A DNA stretch of 18,659 bases from Actinomycetota bacterium (GCA_005883235.1 VAYE01000060.1:1-18659); one strand, 5' to 3'; positions 1 to 10,379 are shown, numbered from the stretch's first letter. Made by a program: numbers and translations. The notes: a model not told the origin generated them from the sequence alone.

Positions 1-136
1 AAGGCGACCGCGGAGATGAAGGCGGCGAACACGGCCTGAAGCCTGCCACGACCGGGACGGTCGCGCCGCTTGACCTTTTGGCGGTCAGGTGTTTACGCTG
101 GTGTTGCTGCGGACCCGACCACCAAGGAGCAGGCAC
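1..136. other. Left edge and leader of the BNR gene; no clear gene
   Basis: A plus-strand frame runs in from the left edge and stops at TGA 37-39; it could be the last 12 codons of an upstream gene. The opposite strand offers a GTG at 32 followed by a hydrophobic stretch leaving the window, so a divergent gene start is equally possible. Too little is visible to choose. A 6-bp perfect inverted repeat with a 3-nt loop lies at 49-63, and a short T-run follows at 76-79, too far away to be a convincing terminator. Confidence 0.2.
70..99 (+). promoter_or_regulatory. Candidate promoter for the BNR propeller gene
   Basis: TTGACC at 70-75 matches five of six positions of the -35 consensus. TACGCT at 94-99, 18 nt further on, fits the TANNNT pattern of actinobacterial -10 elements. 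Transcription would start near 106, giving a leader of about 30 nt that contains the AAGGAG ribosome site at 124-129. Placement rests on motif matching only. Confidence 0.3.
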
Positions 137-1633
137 ATGAGATTCAGGCCTACGCCCCGCAGAAGGCGTTTCGCGCTGGTGCTCGGCTTGGCGGCGGCCG
201 CCGGGCTCGTGCTCAGCCTCGCAGCGAGCGCGACCATCCCCGTCCTCAAGATCGCGACCGACCCGTTCACGAATGCGTCGAGCCAGCACAAGACGGTCGT
301 CGAGCCGGATTCGTACTTCTTCGGCTCGACCGGCGTCGCGGCCGCGCAGGCCGGACGCTTCATCGACGGCGGATCTTCCGGCATCGTCTTCGCGAGGTCG
401 GTCGACAACGGGGTCTCCTACACGAGCGGAACCCTCCCCGGAATCACCGTCTTCCAGAACCCCCCTGGGCCGTTCGCCCGCGTCAGCGACCCCTCGGTCG
501 CCCACGACCGGATGCACGGCGTCTGGATGGTCTCGTCGCTCGCGCTCGACGCCAACATCACCGGCACGGCCGTGATCGTGAACCGCTCGACGAACGGCGG
601 TGCAACCTGGGGCAACCCGGTGACCGTCCGCTCTGCCGGAGCCGGCGAGGACTTCGACAAGAACTGGAGCGTCTGCGACAACACGACCACGAGCCCGTTC
701 TACGGCAGGTGCTACACGACCTGGGACGACTTCGGCCACGGCAACCGGCTGAAGATCGCCTTCTCGACCGACGGCGGCCAGAACTGGACGCTCTCGACGA
801 CGCCGAACGTCGGCGTGATCGGCGGCCAGCCGGTCGTGCAGCCGAACGGAAACGTCGTCGTCCCGCTCGACAACTCGTCCGAGACCGCGCTCGGGTTCAC
901 GATCTCGACGAACGGCGGCGTGAGCTTCGGGAACGCCTTCACGATCACCTCGATCTCGGCGAAGGTCGACCCGGGCGGGATCCGCAGCGGCCCGCTGCCC
1001 TCGGCCGAGCTGTCCGGCGACGGGAAGATCTTCGTCGTCTGGGAGGACTGCCGCTTCCGCAGCGGGTGCTCGACGAACGACCTCGTCTTCGTGACGTCGA
1101 CGAACGGCACGACGTGGTCGGCGGTCCAGCGCATCCCGATCGACCCGACGAGCAGCACGGTCGACCACTTCATTCCGGGCGTCGGGGTCGACAGGAACAC
1201 GTCGGGCTCCACGATCAAGGTCGGAGTCACCTACTACTACTATCCGAACGTCAACTGCACGTCCGCGACGTGCGAGCTGCGGGTCGGGTTCATCTCGTCC
1301 TCGAACGGCGGCACGTCGTGGAATCCGTTCATCGACGTCGCCGGGCCGATGACGTTGAGCTGGCTTCCGAACACGACGCAGGGCCGGATGGTCGGCGACT
1401 ACATCTCGACCTCGTACAACGGGAGCTTCCAGGCGCGCGGCTACTTCGCGCTCGCCAACGCACCCACGGGGAACGCCGATTGCGCGATCGCCACGCCGAA
1501 CTGCGACGTGGCGCTGCACACCTTCGTCAGCGGACAGTCGGCGGCGGCCGCTGGCAGCCTCACGGCGAACGACCCGGTGGTCTACGCGGCGAAGCCGCAA
1601 GGGGGCAAGTCGGCCTTCCACCGAAAGCGCTAG
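137..1633 (+). CDS. Secreted sialidase-like (BNR/Asp-box) beta-propeller protein
   Basis: This 498-residue protein is probably exported and folds as a beta-propeller. The ATG at 137 is chosen because AAGGAG lies 7 nt upstream (124-129) and the protein then opens with a signal peptide: an Arg-rich start (residues 4-11), a hydrophobic stretch to about residue 29 and an ASA-type cleavage site near 32. At least six Asp-box-like motifs are spread through the chain, including STNGGATW, STDGGQNW, STNGGVSF and SSNGGTSW. Asp-boxes mark turns in sialidase-type propellers, but they also occur in non-enzymatic proteins, and I cannot identify the Arg triad and nucleophile of a true sialidase. No C-terminal anchor or sorting signal is visible. 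It converges on uvrB with a terminator between. It may be a glycoside-binding or hydrolytic surface protein; the substrate is unknown. Confidence 0.85.
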   Translation: MRFRPTPRRRRFALVLGLAAAAGLVLSLAASATIPVLKIATDPFTNASSQHKTVVEPDSYFFGSTGVAAAQAGRFIDGGSSGIVFARSVDNGVSYTSGTLPGITVFQNPPGPFARVSDPSVAHDRMHGVWMVSSLALDANITGTAVIVNRSTNGGATWGNPVTVRSAGAGEDFDKNWSVCDNTTTSPFYGRCYTTWDDFGHGNRLKIAFSTDGGQNWTLSTTPNVGVIGGQPVVQPNGNVVVPLDNSSETALGFTISTNGGVSFGNAFTITSISAKVDPGGIRSGPLPSAELSGDGKIFVVWEDCRFRSGCSTNDLVFVTSTNGTTWSAVQRIPIDPTSSTVDHFIPGVGVDRNTSGSTIKVGVTYYYYPNVNCTSATCELRVGFISSSNGGTSWNPFIDVAGPMTLSWLPNTTQGRMVGDYISTSYNGSFQARGYFALANAPTGNADCAIATPNCDVALHTFVSGQSAAAAGSLTANDPVVYAAKPQGGKSAFHRKR

Positions 1634-1647
1634 CGCGACGACCCACG

Positions 1648-1677
1648 CGAGGGGGTCGGCCCAGGCCGGCCCCCTCG
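1648..1677 (+). terminator. Hairpin terminator between BNR gene and uvrB
   Basis: Arms at 1648-1661 and 1664-1677 are complementary over about 12-14 bp, with one G-T pair and a tiny loop. TTT follows on the plus strand at 1678-1680. The hairpin begins 15 nt after the BNR stop and ends just before the last codon of uvrB. As the hairpin is symmetric it may slow transcription in both directions, but only the plus-strand side has a T-run, and that is short. Confidence 0.6.
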
Positions 1678-1679
1678 TT

Positions 1680-3686
<2,007 letters not shown>

Positions 3687-3705
3687 GCGGCCAAGGGTAT
3701 CGACC

Positions 3706-4182
3706 GTGACGACGGACACCTCCGCCCCGCCCTACGGCTCGTACGCGGCGATCATGGGCACGTTCGTCGGCGGCCTCGCCGTCGCCGGGGTGCTGGCCCG
3801 GCTGCTCGACCGCGACCCGCAGGAGCACACGGCGCTCGACCTCGTGGCCCTCGGCGCCGCCACGTTCAAGGCCTCCCGCACGCTCTCGCACGACGAGGTG
3901 ACGAGCTTCATCCGCGACCCGTTCGTCGAGGGGAGCGCCCACGAGGGCGGCGAGCGGCCGGTCGCGAGCGGCGGCATGCAGCAGGCGATCGGCGAGCTCG
4001 TCACGTGCTCGCGGTGCATCGGCACCTGGGTGGCCGCAGCGCTCGCGACGACGCAGATCCTCGCGCCGCGCTTCGGACGGCTCCTGACGTGGACGCTCGG
4101 CGGCGCCGGCGTCAACGACTTCCTCCAGGCCGGCTTCGCCGCGCTCGCCCGCACGTCGAACGAGCTCGAGCAGCGCGTCTAG
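3706..4182 (+). CDS. DUF1360 family small membrane-associated protein
   Basis: This 158-residue protein matches DUF1360, a family of unknown function common in Gram-positive bacteria. The recognisable signature is the Cys pair in TCSRCIGTW near residues 102-110, followed by a hydrophobic Ala-rich segment. An N-terminal hydrophobic stretch (about residues 12-30, with [17 protein letters not shown]) suggests membrane association. The GTG at 3706 is chosen because AAGGG sits 8 nt upstream (3693-3697); the ATG at 3685 lies inside the uvrB start and lacks a ribosome site. The stop TAG at 4180-4182 overlaps the stop of the convergent STAND gene, leaving no room for a terminator. The family is clear from the motif; the function is unknown. 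Confidence 0.8.
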   Translation: MTTDTSAPPYGSYAAIMGTFVGGLAVAGVLARLLDRDPQEHTALDLVALGAATFKASRTLSHDEVTSFIRDPFVEGSAHEGGERPVASGGMQQAIGELVTCSRCIGTWVAAALATTQILAPRFGRLLTWTLGGAGVNDFLQAGFAALARTSNELEQRV

Positions 4183-7100
4183 CGTCGGAGGCGCTGCTCG
4201 GCGAGCCGGAGGAGGTCTTGGAGGCCGCCGCAGACCTCGCACGTGTAGAGGCGAACGCTGCCGTCGTCGCTCGAGCTCAGGACGAGCCTCCCGTCCGGGC
4301 TGAACGACACGGCGGTCAGCAGCTTCGTGTCGCCGCGAAGATAGAAGAACGGGCGCTCGGCTCCCGTCCGCCAGAGGATCGCGCTGATCGGGCCCGCGGT
4401 CACGATCCACCGCCCGTCCGGGCTGAAGGCGCCTCCCGAGACCGTGCCGAAGTGACCGACCAGCACGTGCAGCCGCTTGCCCGTCCGGGTGTCCCAGGTC
4501 ATCACGTCCCGCTCGAGGCTCGTCGTCAGCAGGGTCCGGCCGTCCGGGCTGAAGACGACGTCGGTGAGACCGCGCCCGGACGCGGGCAGGACGTGACGGA
4601 GCTTGCCTGTCGCCGCGTCCCAGACCCGAGCGGCGCCGTCGCCGCCTGCGGTCGCCACGAGCCTCCCGTCGGGCGAGAACGCGACGCGCGACGCACCCGC
4701 CAGCGCATGGAGCCGCCGGCCGCTCGGGACCGACCAGACGAAGCTCCCTCGAGCGGAAGCCGTGACGACCGACTTCCCGTCCGGGGCGAACGCGGCGTCC
4801 GTGACGCGGCCCGGCGCCTTCATGGTCGCGACCAGACGCCCCGCACCCGCGCTCCAGAGCTGAACCTCGCCGTCGGCCCGCCCGGTCACGACCAACGTCC
4901 CGTCGGGACTGAACCTGGCGACGAGCACAGGCCCACCGCCGCCCAGCGCGCGCTGGAGCGCGCCGCTCGCCGTGCTCCAGATGCGGGCCCGGCCGTCGGC
5001 ACCGGCCGTGACGACGAGCCGGCCGTCCGGGCTGAACCTGGCGTCGTTCACCGGACCGCGATGTCGAAGCGTGTGCAGGAGCCGCCGGCCGCGGACGTCC
5101 CAGATGCGAGCCGTGCCGTCGCGGCCGGCGGAGACGACGAGTCCGCCGCCGGCTCCGAACGACGCCGTGACGGCGCCGCCGTGGTGCGATCCGAGCGGTC
5201 GCAGCTCCTGCTCCACGCGGGCGTCCCAGACTCGCGCGCTGCCGTCGGCGCTTCCGGTGACGAGGGACGCGCCGTCGCGGCTGTACGCGATGGACGTCAC
5301 CCCCGCCCGGTGGCCGACGAGGTTCGCGACGCGCTCCCCGACCTCGACACCCTTCACTTCGGAGACGTGAGCGGTCCGGTCGAGGCTCGCGTCGGCGAGG
5401 AAGCGGCCGTCCGGGCTCCACGCGACGGCCACGACGGGATTCGTGTGGCCCGAGAAGTAGTAGAGCCGGTCGCCGTCGTCGACGGTCCAGACGCGGACGG
5501 CGCCGTCCTCGCCCGCGGTCGCGAGCAGCGTTCCGTCGGGGCTGAACGCCGCGGCGTCGACCTTGCCCCCTCCGTCGTCCAGCACGCGGACGAGGCGGCC
5601 CTCCCGCGGTCGCCACAGGAAAGTGCCGGCGTACGTCGTCTCGGCCAGCAGGCGTCCGTCCGGACTGAACGTCGCCCCCGTCACGCCGATCCGCGGGAGC
5701 ACGTGCAGCAGCCGGCCGCTTCGCGCATCGAAGACCCGCGCACGGTGCCCGGATCTGTCCGCACCGACCGTGGCGACGAGGCGTCCGTCCGGCGAGAACG
5801 CTCCGCCGAAGACGGCGCCCGGATGACGAAGCCGTCGGAGGAGCCGCCCGGTCGAGGTGCGCCAGACGTCGGCGGTCCGACCGGTCGAGGTCGTGAGGAC
5901 GAGGCGTCCGCCCGGGCTGAACGTCGCAGACGTGGCGCTGCCGCGCTGAGGCAGCGTCCGGAGGCGCCTCCCGCTCGCGGCGTCCCACACAGTCGCGGCG
6001 CGGCCGCCGGCCGTCAGGACGAGCTTGCCGTCCGGCGAGAAGGAGGCCGCCTTGACCGGACCGCCCTGGCGAAGCGTTCGCACGAGCCTGCCGTCGCGAG
6101 TCAAGTAGATGCGAACCCGACCGTCTGCGCCCGCGGTCAGCATCCGGCGGGGCCCGTGCGTGGTGTAGGACACGAGTGAGATCGGCCCGAGCGCCGGCAG
6201 CACGCGGCGCAGGCGCGATTCGATCAGCGCCCGGCGGAGCACTCCTTCGGCGCGGAGGCTCGGGTCGGCTCGCGCGGCGTCGACTGCATCGGCGAGAGCC
6301 CGCTGCGGGTCGCGGGAGAGCTCCGCGAATGCCGTCGCCTCGAGCGCCCGAGCACGCGCCTGGTGGGCCTCCGAGCGGGCATGCGAGCGCTGGGTCAGCG
6401 CATAGACGGCGACCGCGGTCATTGCCGCAAGTGCCAGGAGGGTCGCCCCGGTGACGAGCAGCAGGCTCCGCTGCCGCCGCCTTGCCCGCTGCCGCTCCCG
6501 CTCGAGCTGTCGCCGGGCCCGCCACGCGAGCACCGCGTCGGCGAGCACGTCGTGGAAGATCTCGTAGCGCTCGCCCGCGCCGCTGCCGTCGACGGCCCGG
6601 ACGATGCGCTCCCGCCCCAGCGCGCTCAGCACCGGCACGACCTCGTCCTCCGGCACCGACGCGTACTGCGCCAGATCCTGCGGCCGGTGCGCGATCTTCG
6701 AGCCGGACGGCGTGACGAGGTGGTCGAACATCGTCGCGGCGACGTCCTGCTCCTCGGGTCCCAGCCGGCCGAGCGCTTGCTCGAGATGGGCACGCACGAT
6801 CGCCTCGGCGCCTCCCAGCTCGAGCAGCGTCGCGAGCCGCAGCACGGTGGATCCGGCCTCGCGCTCCGCCTCCCATAGCCGCTCCATCACGAGCTGCAGG
6901 TAGGGCGCCTCGACGCGCTGCTCGTCGGCCTGCACCCCGCCCCGGCCCGCCTGACCGACGTCGACCTTGCCTGCGGCGACCTGGTCGAGGACCGCCTCGA
7001 CGAGCTCCGGCTCGACCCGCACAGACTCGCCTGTCAGCTCGTTGTAGCGCTCGACCGGGCCGAGGATCGCGGCGCGGCCACCGCGCCGGTCGAGGTGGTC

Positions 7101-7676
7101 GAGACGGAGGTAGTTCGCGAAGAGGTTGGGAATCCGGCCCTTGAACGCGTCGAGCTTGGCGAGCGTGTCCTCCCGCAGGCCGAGCAGGAAGTTCGCGCGC
7201 AGGCCGGGCTCGCGGATCGCCGTCGCGAGCTCGCCGGCGAAGCCTCCCTGCGCGCCCTCGCTCTCGTGGTAGAGGAAGAGCTCCTCGAACTGGTCGAGGA
7301 TCACGTAGACGTCCCCGCCTACGATCCCAGCCGCGGCGGCGAGCGTCTCCGTAAGGGTGCCGCCGCCCTCGAAGCCGACCGCGTCCTCGATCGCCGCGTG
7401 GAGGCCGCGCTTCGGGTCACCCGCCCACGACGAGAAGACGACGACCGCGGCGTCGTGCACCGCCCGCAGCGAGTGCGCGACCGCAGCGCGAAGGAGCGAG
7501 GTCTTCCCCACGCCGCTCGGCCCGTACAGCACGGTCAGGCGCGAGGCCATCAGGTTCGCCACGACGACGTCGCGCTCGCGCTCGCGCCCGCAGAAGAGGA
7601 GCGCGTCGAGCTCGGTGTCCTGAAAGGCCGCCAGGCCCTTGAAGGGAGTCGGAACCGTTCCGGCCGCGACGCTCAT
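4179..7676 (-). CDS. nSTAND-type NTPase with transmembrane segment and 16 WD40 repeats
   Basis: This 1165-residue protein starts at ATG 7676, overlapping the TGA of the upstream SARP-SIR2 gene by 4 nt (ATGA), so the two are translationally coupled. It opens with the PFKGLAAFQ signature of nSTAND proteins. Walker A GPSGVGKT lies at residues 52-59 and Walker B with VILDQFEELF at 125-134. A helical STAND region follows to about 390, then a basic stretch and one membrane helix at about 404-428. The rest holds 16 WD40-like repeats built on FSPDGRLV and DG-x-x-R-V-W, and ends in a Cys pair (C1146, C1149). STAND NTPases act as switches in which a sensor domain controls ATP-dependent oligomerisation. 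The propellers are the likely sensor and the nucleotide domain should be cytosolic, leaving the propellers outside if the helix spans the membrane. The ligand is unknown. Confidence 0.93.
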   Translation of the reverse strand: MSVAAGTVPTPFKGLAAFQDTELDALLFCGRERERDVVVANLMASRLTVLYGPSGVGKTSLLRAAVAHSLRAVHDAAVVVFSSWAGDPKRGLHAAIEDAVGFEGGGTLTETLAAAAGIVGGDVYVILDQFEELFLYHESEGAQGGFAGELATAIREPGLRANFLLGLREDTLAKLDAFKGRIPNLFANYLRLDHLDRRGGRAAILGPVERYNELTGESVRVEPELVEAVLDQVAAGKVDVGQAGRGGVQADEQRVEAPYLQLVMERLWEAEREAGSTVLRLATLLELGGAEAIVRAHLEQALGRLGPEEQDVAATMFDHLVTPSGSKIAHRPQDLAQYASVPEDEVVPVLSALGRERIVRAVDGSGAGERYEIFHDVLADAVLAWRARRQLERERQRARRRQRSLLLVTGATLLALAAMTAVAVYALTQRSHARSEAHQARARALEATAFAELSRDPQRALADAVDAARADPSLRAEGVLRRALIESRLRRVLPALGPISLVSYTTHGPRRMLTAGADGRVRIYLTRDGRLVRTLRQGGPVKAASFSPDGKLVLTAGGRAATVWDAASGRRLRTLPQRGSATSATFSPGGRLVLTTSTGRTADVWRTSTGRLLRRLRHPGAVFGGAFSPDGRLVATVGADRSGHRARVFDARSGRLLHVLPRIGVTGATFSPDGRLLAETTYAGTFLWRPREGRLVRVLDDGGGKVDAAAFSPDGTLLATAGEDGAVRVWTVDDGDRLYYFSGHTNPVVAVAWSPDGRFLADASLDRTAHVSEVKGVEVGERVANLVGHRAGVTSIAYSRDGASLVTGSADGSARVWDARVEQELRPLGSHHGGAVTASFGAGGGLVVSAGRDGTARIWDVRGRRLLHTLRHRGPVNDARFSPDGRLVVTAGADGRARIWSTASGALQRALGGGGPVLVARFSPDGTLVVTGRADGEVQLWSAGAGRLVATMKAPGRVTDAAFAPDGKSVVTASARGSFVWSVPSGRRLHALAGASRVAFSPDGRLVATAGGDGAARVWDAATGKLRHVLPASGRGLTDVVFSPDGRTLLTTSLERDVMTWDTRTGKRLHVLVGHFGTVSGGAFSPDGRWIVTAGPISAILWRTGAERPFFYLRGDTKLLTAVSFSPDGRLVLSSSDDGSVRLYTCEVCGGLQDLLRLAEQRLRR

Positions 7677-9316
7677 CGGGCACCCGTGGGCTGCGCGGTC
7701 AGGTGGCGGCTCAAGGTCTCCGCGTACTGCTCGAACGGAAGCTCGACGACGTCGACGTCGCGCCGGCGCCAGAACTCGCGCTCGAGCGGCTTCGGCTCCG
7801 GCTGCACGGCCCAGGAGCGGTAGCTCAGCGGCTGGTCGCTCCAGAGGCGGTGCAGGATCACACGCAGGTTCCAGTCGGCCATCGTGTAGCCGAGGAAGAG
7901 GAAGTGGCTGCGGCGGAGCGTCGCCGCGAGCGAGACGGGCACCGCGCCGCCGACCTCGGTCTGCGCGAGGTAGTCGATGTAGTCGTCTTCGGTGACGACG
8001 AAGCTCTCCCACTCGCGCGACGGCGAGCGCTCGACCTGGCCGTGGAGCTTGAGGATGACCGTGCAGCGCTCGAGCGACAGCTCCGTCGCGTACGTGTTCG
8101 GCTGCTCGATCAGCGTGCCGGTTCCGTCGCGGCGGATGTGGCAGAAGCGGCCGCGGTTCCGACCGGCGGCGAGGTAGGACACGACCTCGAACTCCTCCCC
8201 GGCCTCCTGGAAGGCGTGCTCGAGAGCGGTGTCGTAGCCGGTCGTCACGAGCAGCTGGTGCGGAAGACCCCGGTCGCGCAGCAGCGGGGGGAGCGACGCG
8301 AAGAAGCGGTGGATGGGCGTCGGCGGGAGGTCGGCGTCTAGGAGCTCGTGCAGCTCGTCGTAGAGCGGACCGGATCCCTTCATGACCGCGATGTACTGGG
8401 CGACGCGCGGCAGCGTCGCGCTTCCGTCCTCGTCGGGATAGCCGAAGCGCTGGGCGAGCCGACGCGTCAGCTCCGCCACGTCGGCGCCGAGGACGGGAAC
8501 GACTCGCCCCTGGAGGATCGTCCGGGCCACGTCCTCGAAGTGGTCCTGCGCAGGCGTCGCCCGGGCAGGCTCGAGGCCGACCTCCTGACGCAGGATCGCC
8601 CCGTGCAGCTTCTGGAGCCGGGGACTCGGGTCGATGCCGAGCCCCTCGACGAGCACCCGCCTCCCCTCCTGGAAGGCCTCGAGCGCCTCCGCCTGGCGGC
8701 CCGACCGGTACAGCGCGAGCATCAGCTGCTCCCGGAAGCGCTCGCGCAGCGGGTGCTCCTTGACGAGCGCCTCGAGCTCGCCGGCAAGGTCCGCGTGCGC
8801 GCCGGCCTCGAGATCGGCCTCGACGCGCTCCTCGAGCACCGCCAGCCGCACCTCTTCCAGGCGTGAGATCTCGCGCTCCGCGAACGGCTCGAAGGCGAAT
8901 TCCTCGAGCGGCGGCCCGCGCCAGAGCGCGAGCGCCTCGCGGAGCTTCGCGGAGCGGTCGCCCGGCGCAGCTGATCCCGCCTCCTCGACGAGCGCCTGGA
9001 CGCGGTTCACGTCGACCTGGAGCGGGTCGATCCGCAGTAGGTAGCCGGGCGGCTTCGTCACGAGCAGCTCCGGCCCGAGGAGCTTCCGGAGCTGGGAGAC
9101 GAAGTTCTGGAGCGACGTCGGCGCCGTGCGCGGCGGCTGCTCGCCCCAGAGCGCGTCGATCAGCCGGTCGGTCGAGACCGCGCGGCCGGCGTCGACGAGG
9201 AGGAGCGCGAGCAACGCCCGCTGCTTCGGCCCTCCAAGCTGCAGGCTGACGTCGCCCTTGCGCACGTCGAGTGCGCCGAGGAGTCGGAACTCGAAGCGGG
9301 GGTCCGGCCCGGTCAC
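7673..9316 (-). CDS. SARP-type (wHTH-BTAD) regulator fused to a SIR2-like domain
   Basis: This 547-residue protein has two parts. Residues 8-97 form an OmpR/SARP-type winged helix (FRLLGALDV, the GPKQRALLALLL helix, LVTKPPGYLL wing). Residues 100-248 form the helical BTAD repeat domain, ending with GLGIDPSPRLQ. Residues 265-540 are a SIR2-like domain, shown by VVPVLGAD (272-279), LLVTTGYD (355-362), LKLHG (422-426, H425) and FLGYTMADWNLR (474-485). Such SIR2-like domains are NADase effectors in several phage-defence systems. Here the usual GAGxS and TTNYD motifs read GADVA and TTGYD, so NAD cleavage is doubtful. The GTG at 9316 is the only canonical start before the winged helix; an in-frame TAG precedes it at 9326-9328. 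The coupled STAND-WD40 gene downstream suggests one regulated signalling or defence unit. Confidence 0.9.
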   Translation of the reverse strand: MTGPDPRFEFRLLGALDVRKGDVSLQLGGPKQRALLALLLVDAGRAVSTDRLIDALWGEQPPRTAPTSLQNFVSQLRKLLGPELLVTKPPGYLLRIDPLQVDVNRVQALVEEAGSAAPGDRSAKLREALALWRGPPLEEFAFEPFAEREISRLEEVRLAVLEERVEADLEAGAHADLAGELEALVKEHPLRERFREQLMLALYRSGRQAEALEAFQEGRRVLVEGLGIDPSPRLQKLHGAILRQEVGLEPARATPAQDHFEDVARTILQGRVVPVLGADVAELTRRLAQRFGYPDEDGSATLPRVAQYIAVMKGSGPLYDELHELLDADLPPTPIHRFFASLPPLLRDRGLPHQLLVTTGYDTALEHAFQEAGEEFEVVSYLAAGRNRGRFCHIRRDGTGTLIEQPNTYATELSLERCTVILKLHGQVERSPSREWESFVVTEDDYIDYLAQTEVGGAVPVSLAATLRRSHFLFLGYTMADWNLRVILHRLWSDQPLSYRSWAVQPEPKPLEREFWRRRDVDVVELPFEQYAETLSRHLTAQPTGAR

Positions 9317-9324
9317 GAGCCTGT

Positions 9325-9351
9325 TCTATAGCACCCTTTCCGGAGCGTGAA
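9325..9351 (-). promoter_or_regulatory. Candidate promoter for the SARP-SIR2/STAND operon
   Basis: On the minus strand TATAGA (9330-9325) lies 8 nt before the GTG start, so a transcript would begin at or within a base or two of the start codon. TTCACG (9351-9346) could be the -35 element but its 15-nt spacing is short. A purine stretch GGAAAGGG (9341-9334) is 17 nt from the GTG, too far for a normal ribosome site. This fits a leaderless mRNA, which is common in actinobacteria. Confidence 0.35.
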
Positions 9352-9419
9352 CATGGGCCGTTGGCGCCCGGTTAGCCGGCCGTGACCGGCCAATTTGGAC
9401 TCCGATCGACGGTGGCCGC

Positions 9420-10379
9420 ATGGCTACCAACACACACACCTCAGTTCGCGCCGGTGCGGCGAAGCTCGCGTTCGCCACCGCCGTCGCCACCGCGACGTTC
9501 ACCGTTCTCGCATCGGTCGGCGCGCTGAAGGCCGGCCCGGAGCGGGCTTCCGCCACCTCTCCCGCAGCGACCCACACCCAGGCAGCCGGAGGCTTCGGCT
9601 GGCCGGTCAAGCCGTTCAACCGTGAGCACCCCGTGCGGGGCAACTTCGGCGACCCGCGCAGCGTCTTCATGGGCCCTCCGACCCTCGCGACCGTGCTCCA
9701 CGGCACGGGGGGCTTCTCGTTCCACCAGGGCGTCGACGTCTCCGCGCCGAACGGCACGGCGGTCTACCCCGTCGCCGACGGAACGGTCACGCTCGTCACT
9801 CCCGCCTGGGTTCGCGTCGACTCCGGCGGCGGGCGGATGTTCGAGTACTGGCACATCCGCCCTCGCGTCCGAGACTCCGACACGACGAAGCCCTCGGTGC
9901 GGTCGATCTCGCTGCGGCAGACCGACACCGGCCCCGCGCTGCTCCCCGGCTTCGTGCGGGGCAAGGTCGAGATGGTCGTGGACGCGTCCGACATGCCTTC
10001 CAAGGCCGTCAGCGGCGAGTGGCGCAACCTGCCTGTCACCCCCGCGCTCCTCACGTGGGAGATCAGGAGCTGGGCCGGCCGGACCGTCGTGGCCCGGCGC
10101 GCCGCAGTCGACTACCGAACGACGGTGCCTTCGAACTCCGCCTTCTGGACCGTCTATGCCCGGGGCACGTACCAGAACATGTCCGTCTTCGGGCCGCACT
10201 ACTCGTACCTCCAGCGTGGCTGCTTCCTCTTCAAGCTCACGCCGCAGCCGTTCGACACGCATCGCCTGCCCGACGGCGTCTACGACCTCGTCGTGACGGC
10301 GAGCGACATCCGCGGCAACAGCGACTCGTCGAGCCTGCGGTTCACGGTGCACAACCGCAACGGCTGGGTCGGATCGTGA
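9420..10379 (+). CDS. Exported M23-peptidase-like protein with incomplete active site
   Basis: This 319-residue protein has an N-terminal signal or anchor (hydrophobic at about residues 14-38). A LytM/M23-like region follows: GWPVKPF at 60-66, RGNFGDPR at 73-80, the HxxxD zinc motif as HQGVD with H102 and D106, and EYWHI with H145. In M23 endopeptidases a later HxH motif (usually HVHF) completes the zinc site and catalysis. Here the chain passes directly from EYWHIRPRV to an Ig-like segment (about 155-310) and no HxH is present, so peptidase activity is unlikely. It may bind peptidoglycan or be a remnant scaffold. The ATG at 9420 has GGTGG 4 nt upstream. The stop overlaps the GTG start of the PQQ-propeller gene, indicating co-translation. 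Confidence 0.8.
   Translation: MATNTHTSVRAGAAKLAFATAVATATFTVLASVGALKAGPERASATSPAATHTQAAGGFGWPVKPFNREHPVRGNFGDPRSVFMGPPTLATVLHGTGGFSFHQGVDVSAPNGTAVYPVADGTVTLVTPAWVRVDSGGGRMFEYWHIRPRVRDSDTTKPSVRSISLRQTDTGPALLPGFVRGKVEMVVDASDMPSKAVSGEWRNLPVTPALLTWEIRSWAGRTVVARRAAVDYRTTVPSNSAFWTVYARGTYQNMSVFGPHYSYLQRGCFLFKLTPQPFDTHRLPDGVYDLVVTASDIRGNSDSSSLRFTVHNRNGWVGS

Noticed and set aside
49..79. Hairpin and T-run near the left edge as a terminator
   Set aside because: The 6-bp stem is weak and the T-run starts 13 nt after it; a promoter reading of the same stretch is at least as good.
7673..9316. Calling the SARP-SIR2 gene an antibiotic cluster activator
   Set aside because: Typical SARP activators sit in biosynthetic clusters; no biosynthetic genes occur in this window.
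9370..9393. CCGGCC-rich inverted repeat in the gap between the SARP-SIR2 and M23-like genes
   Set aside because: Short GC-rich repeats are expected at this base composition, and no spacing typical of SARP heptamer sites was seen.
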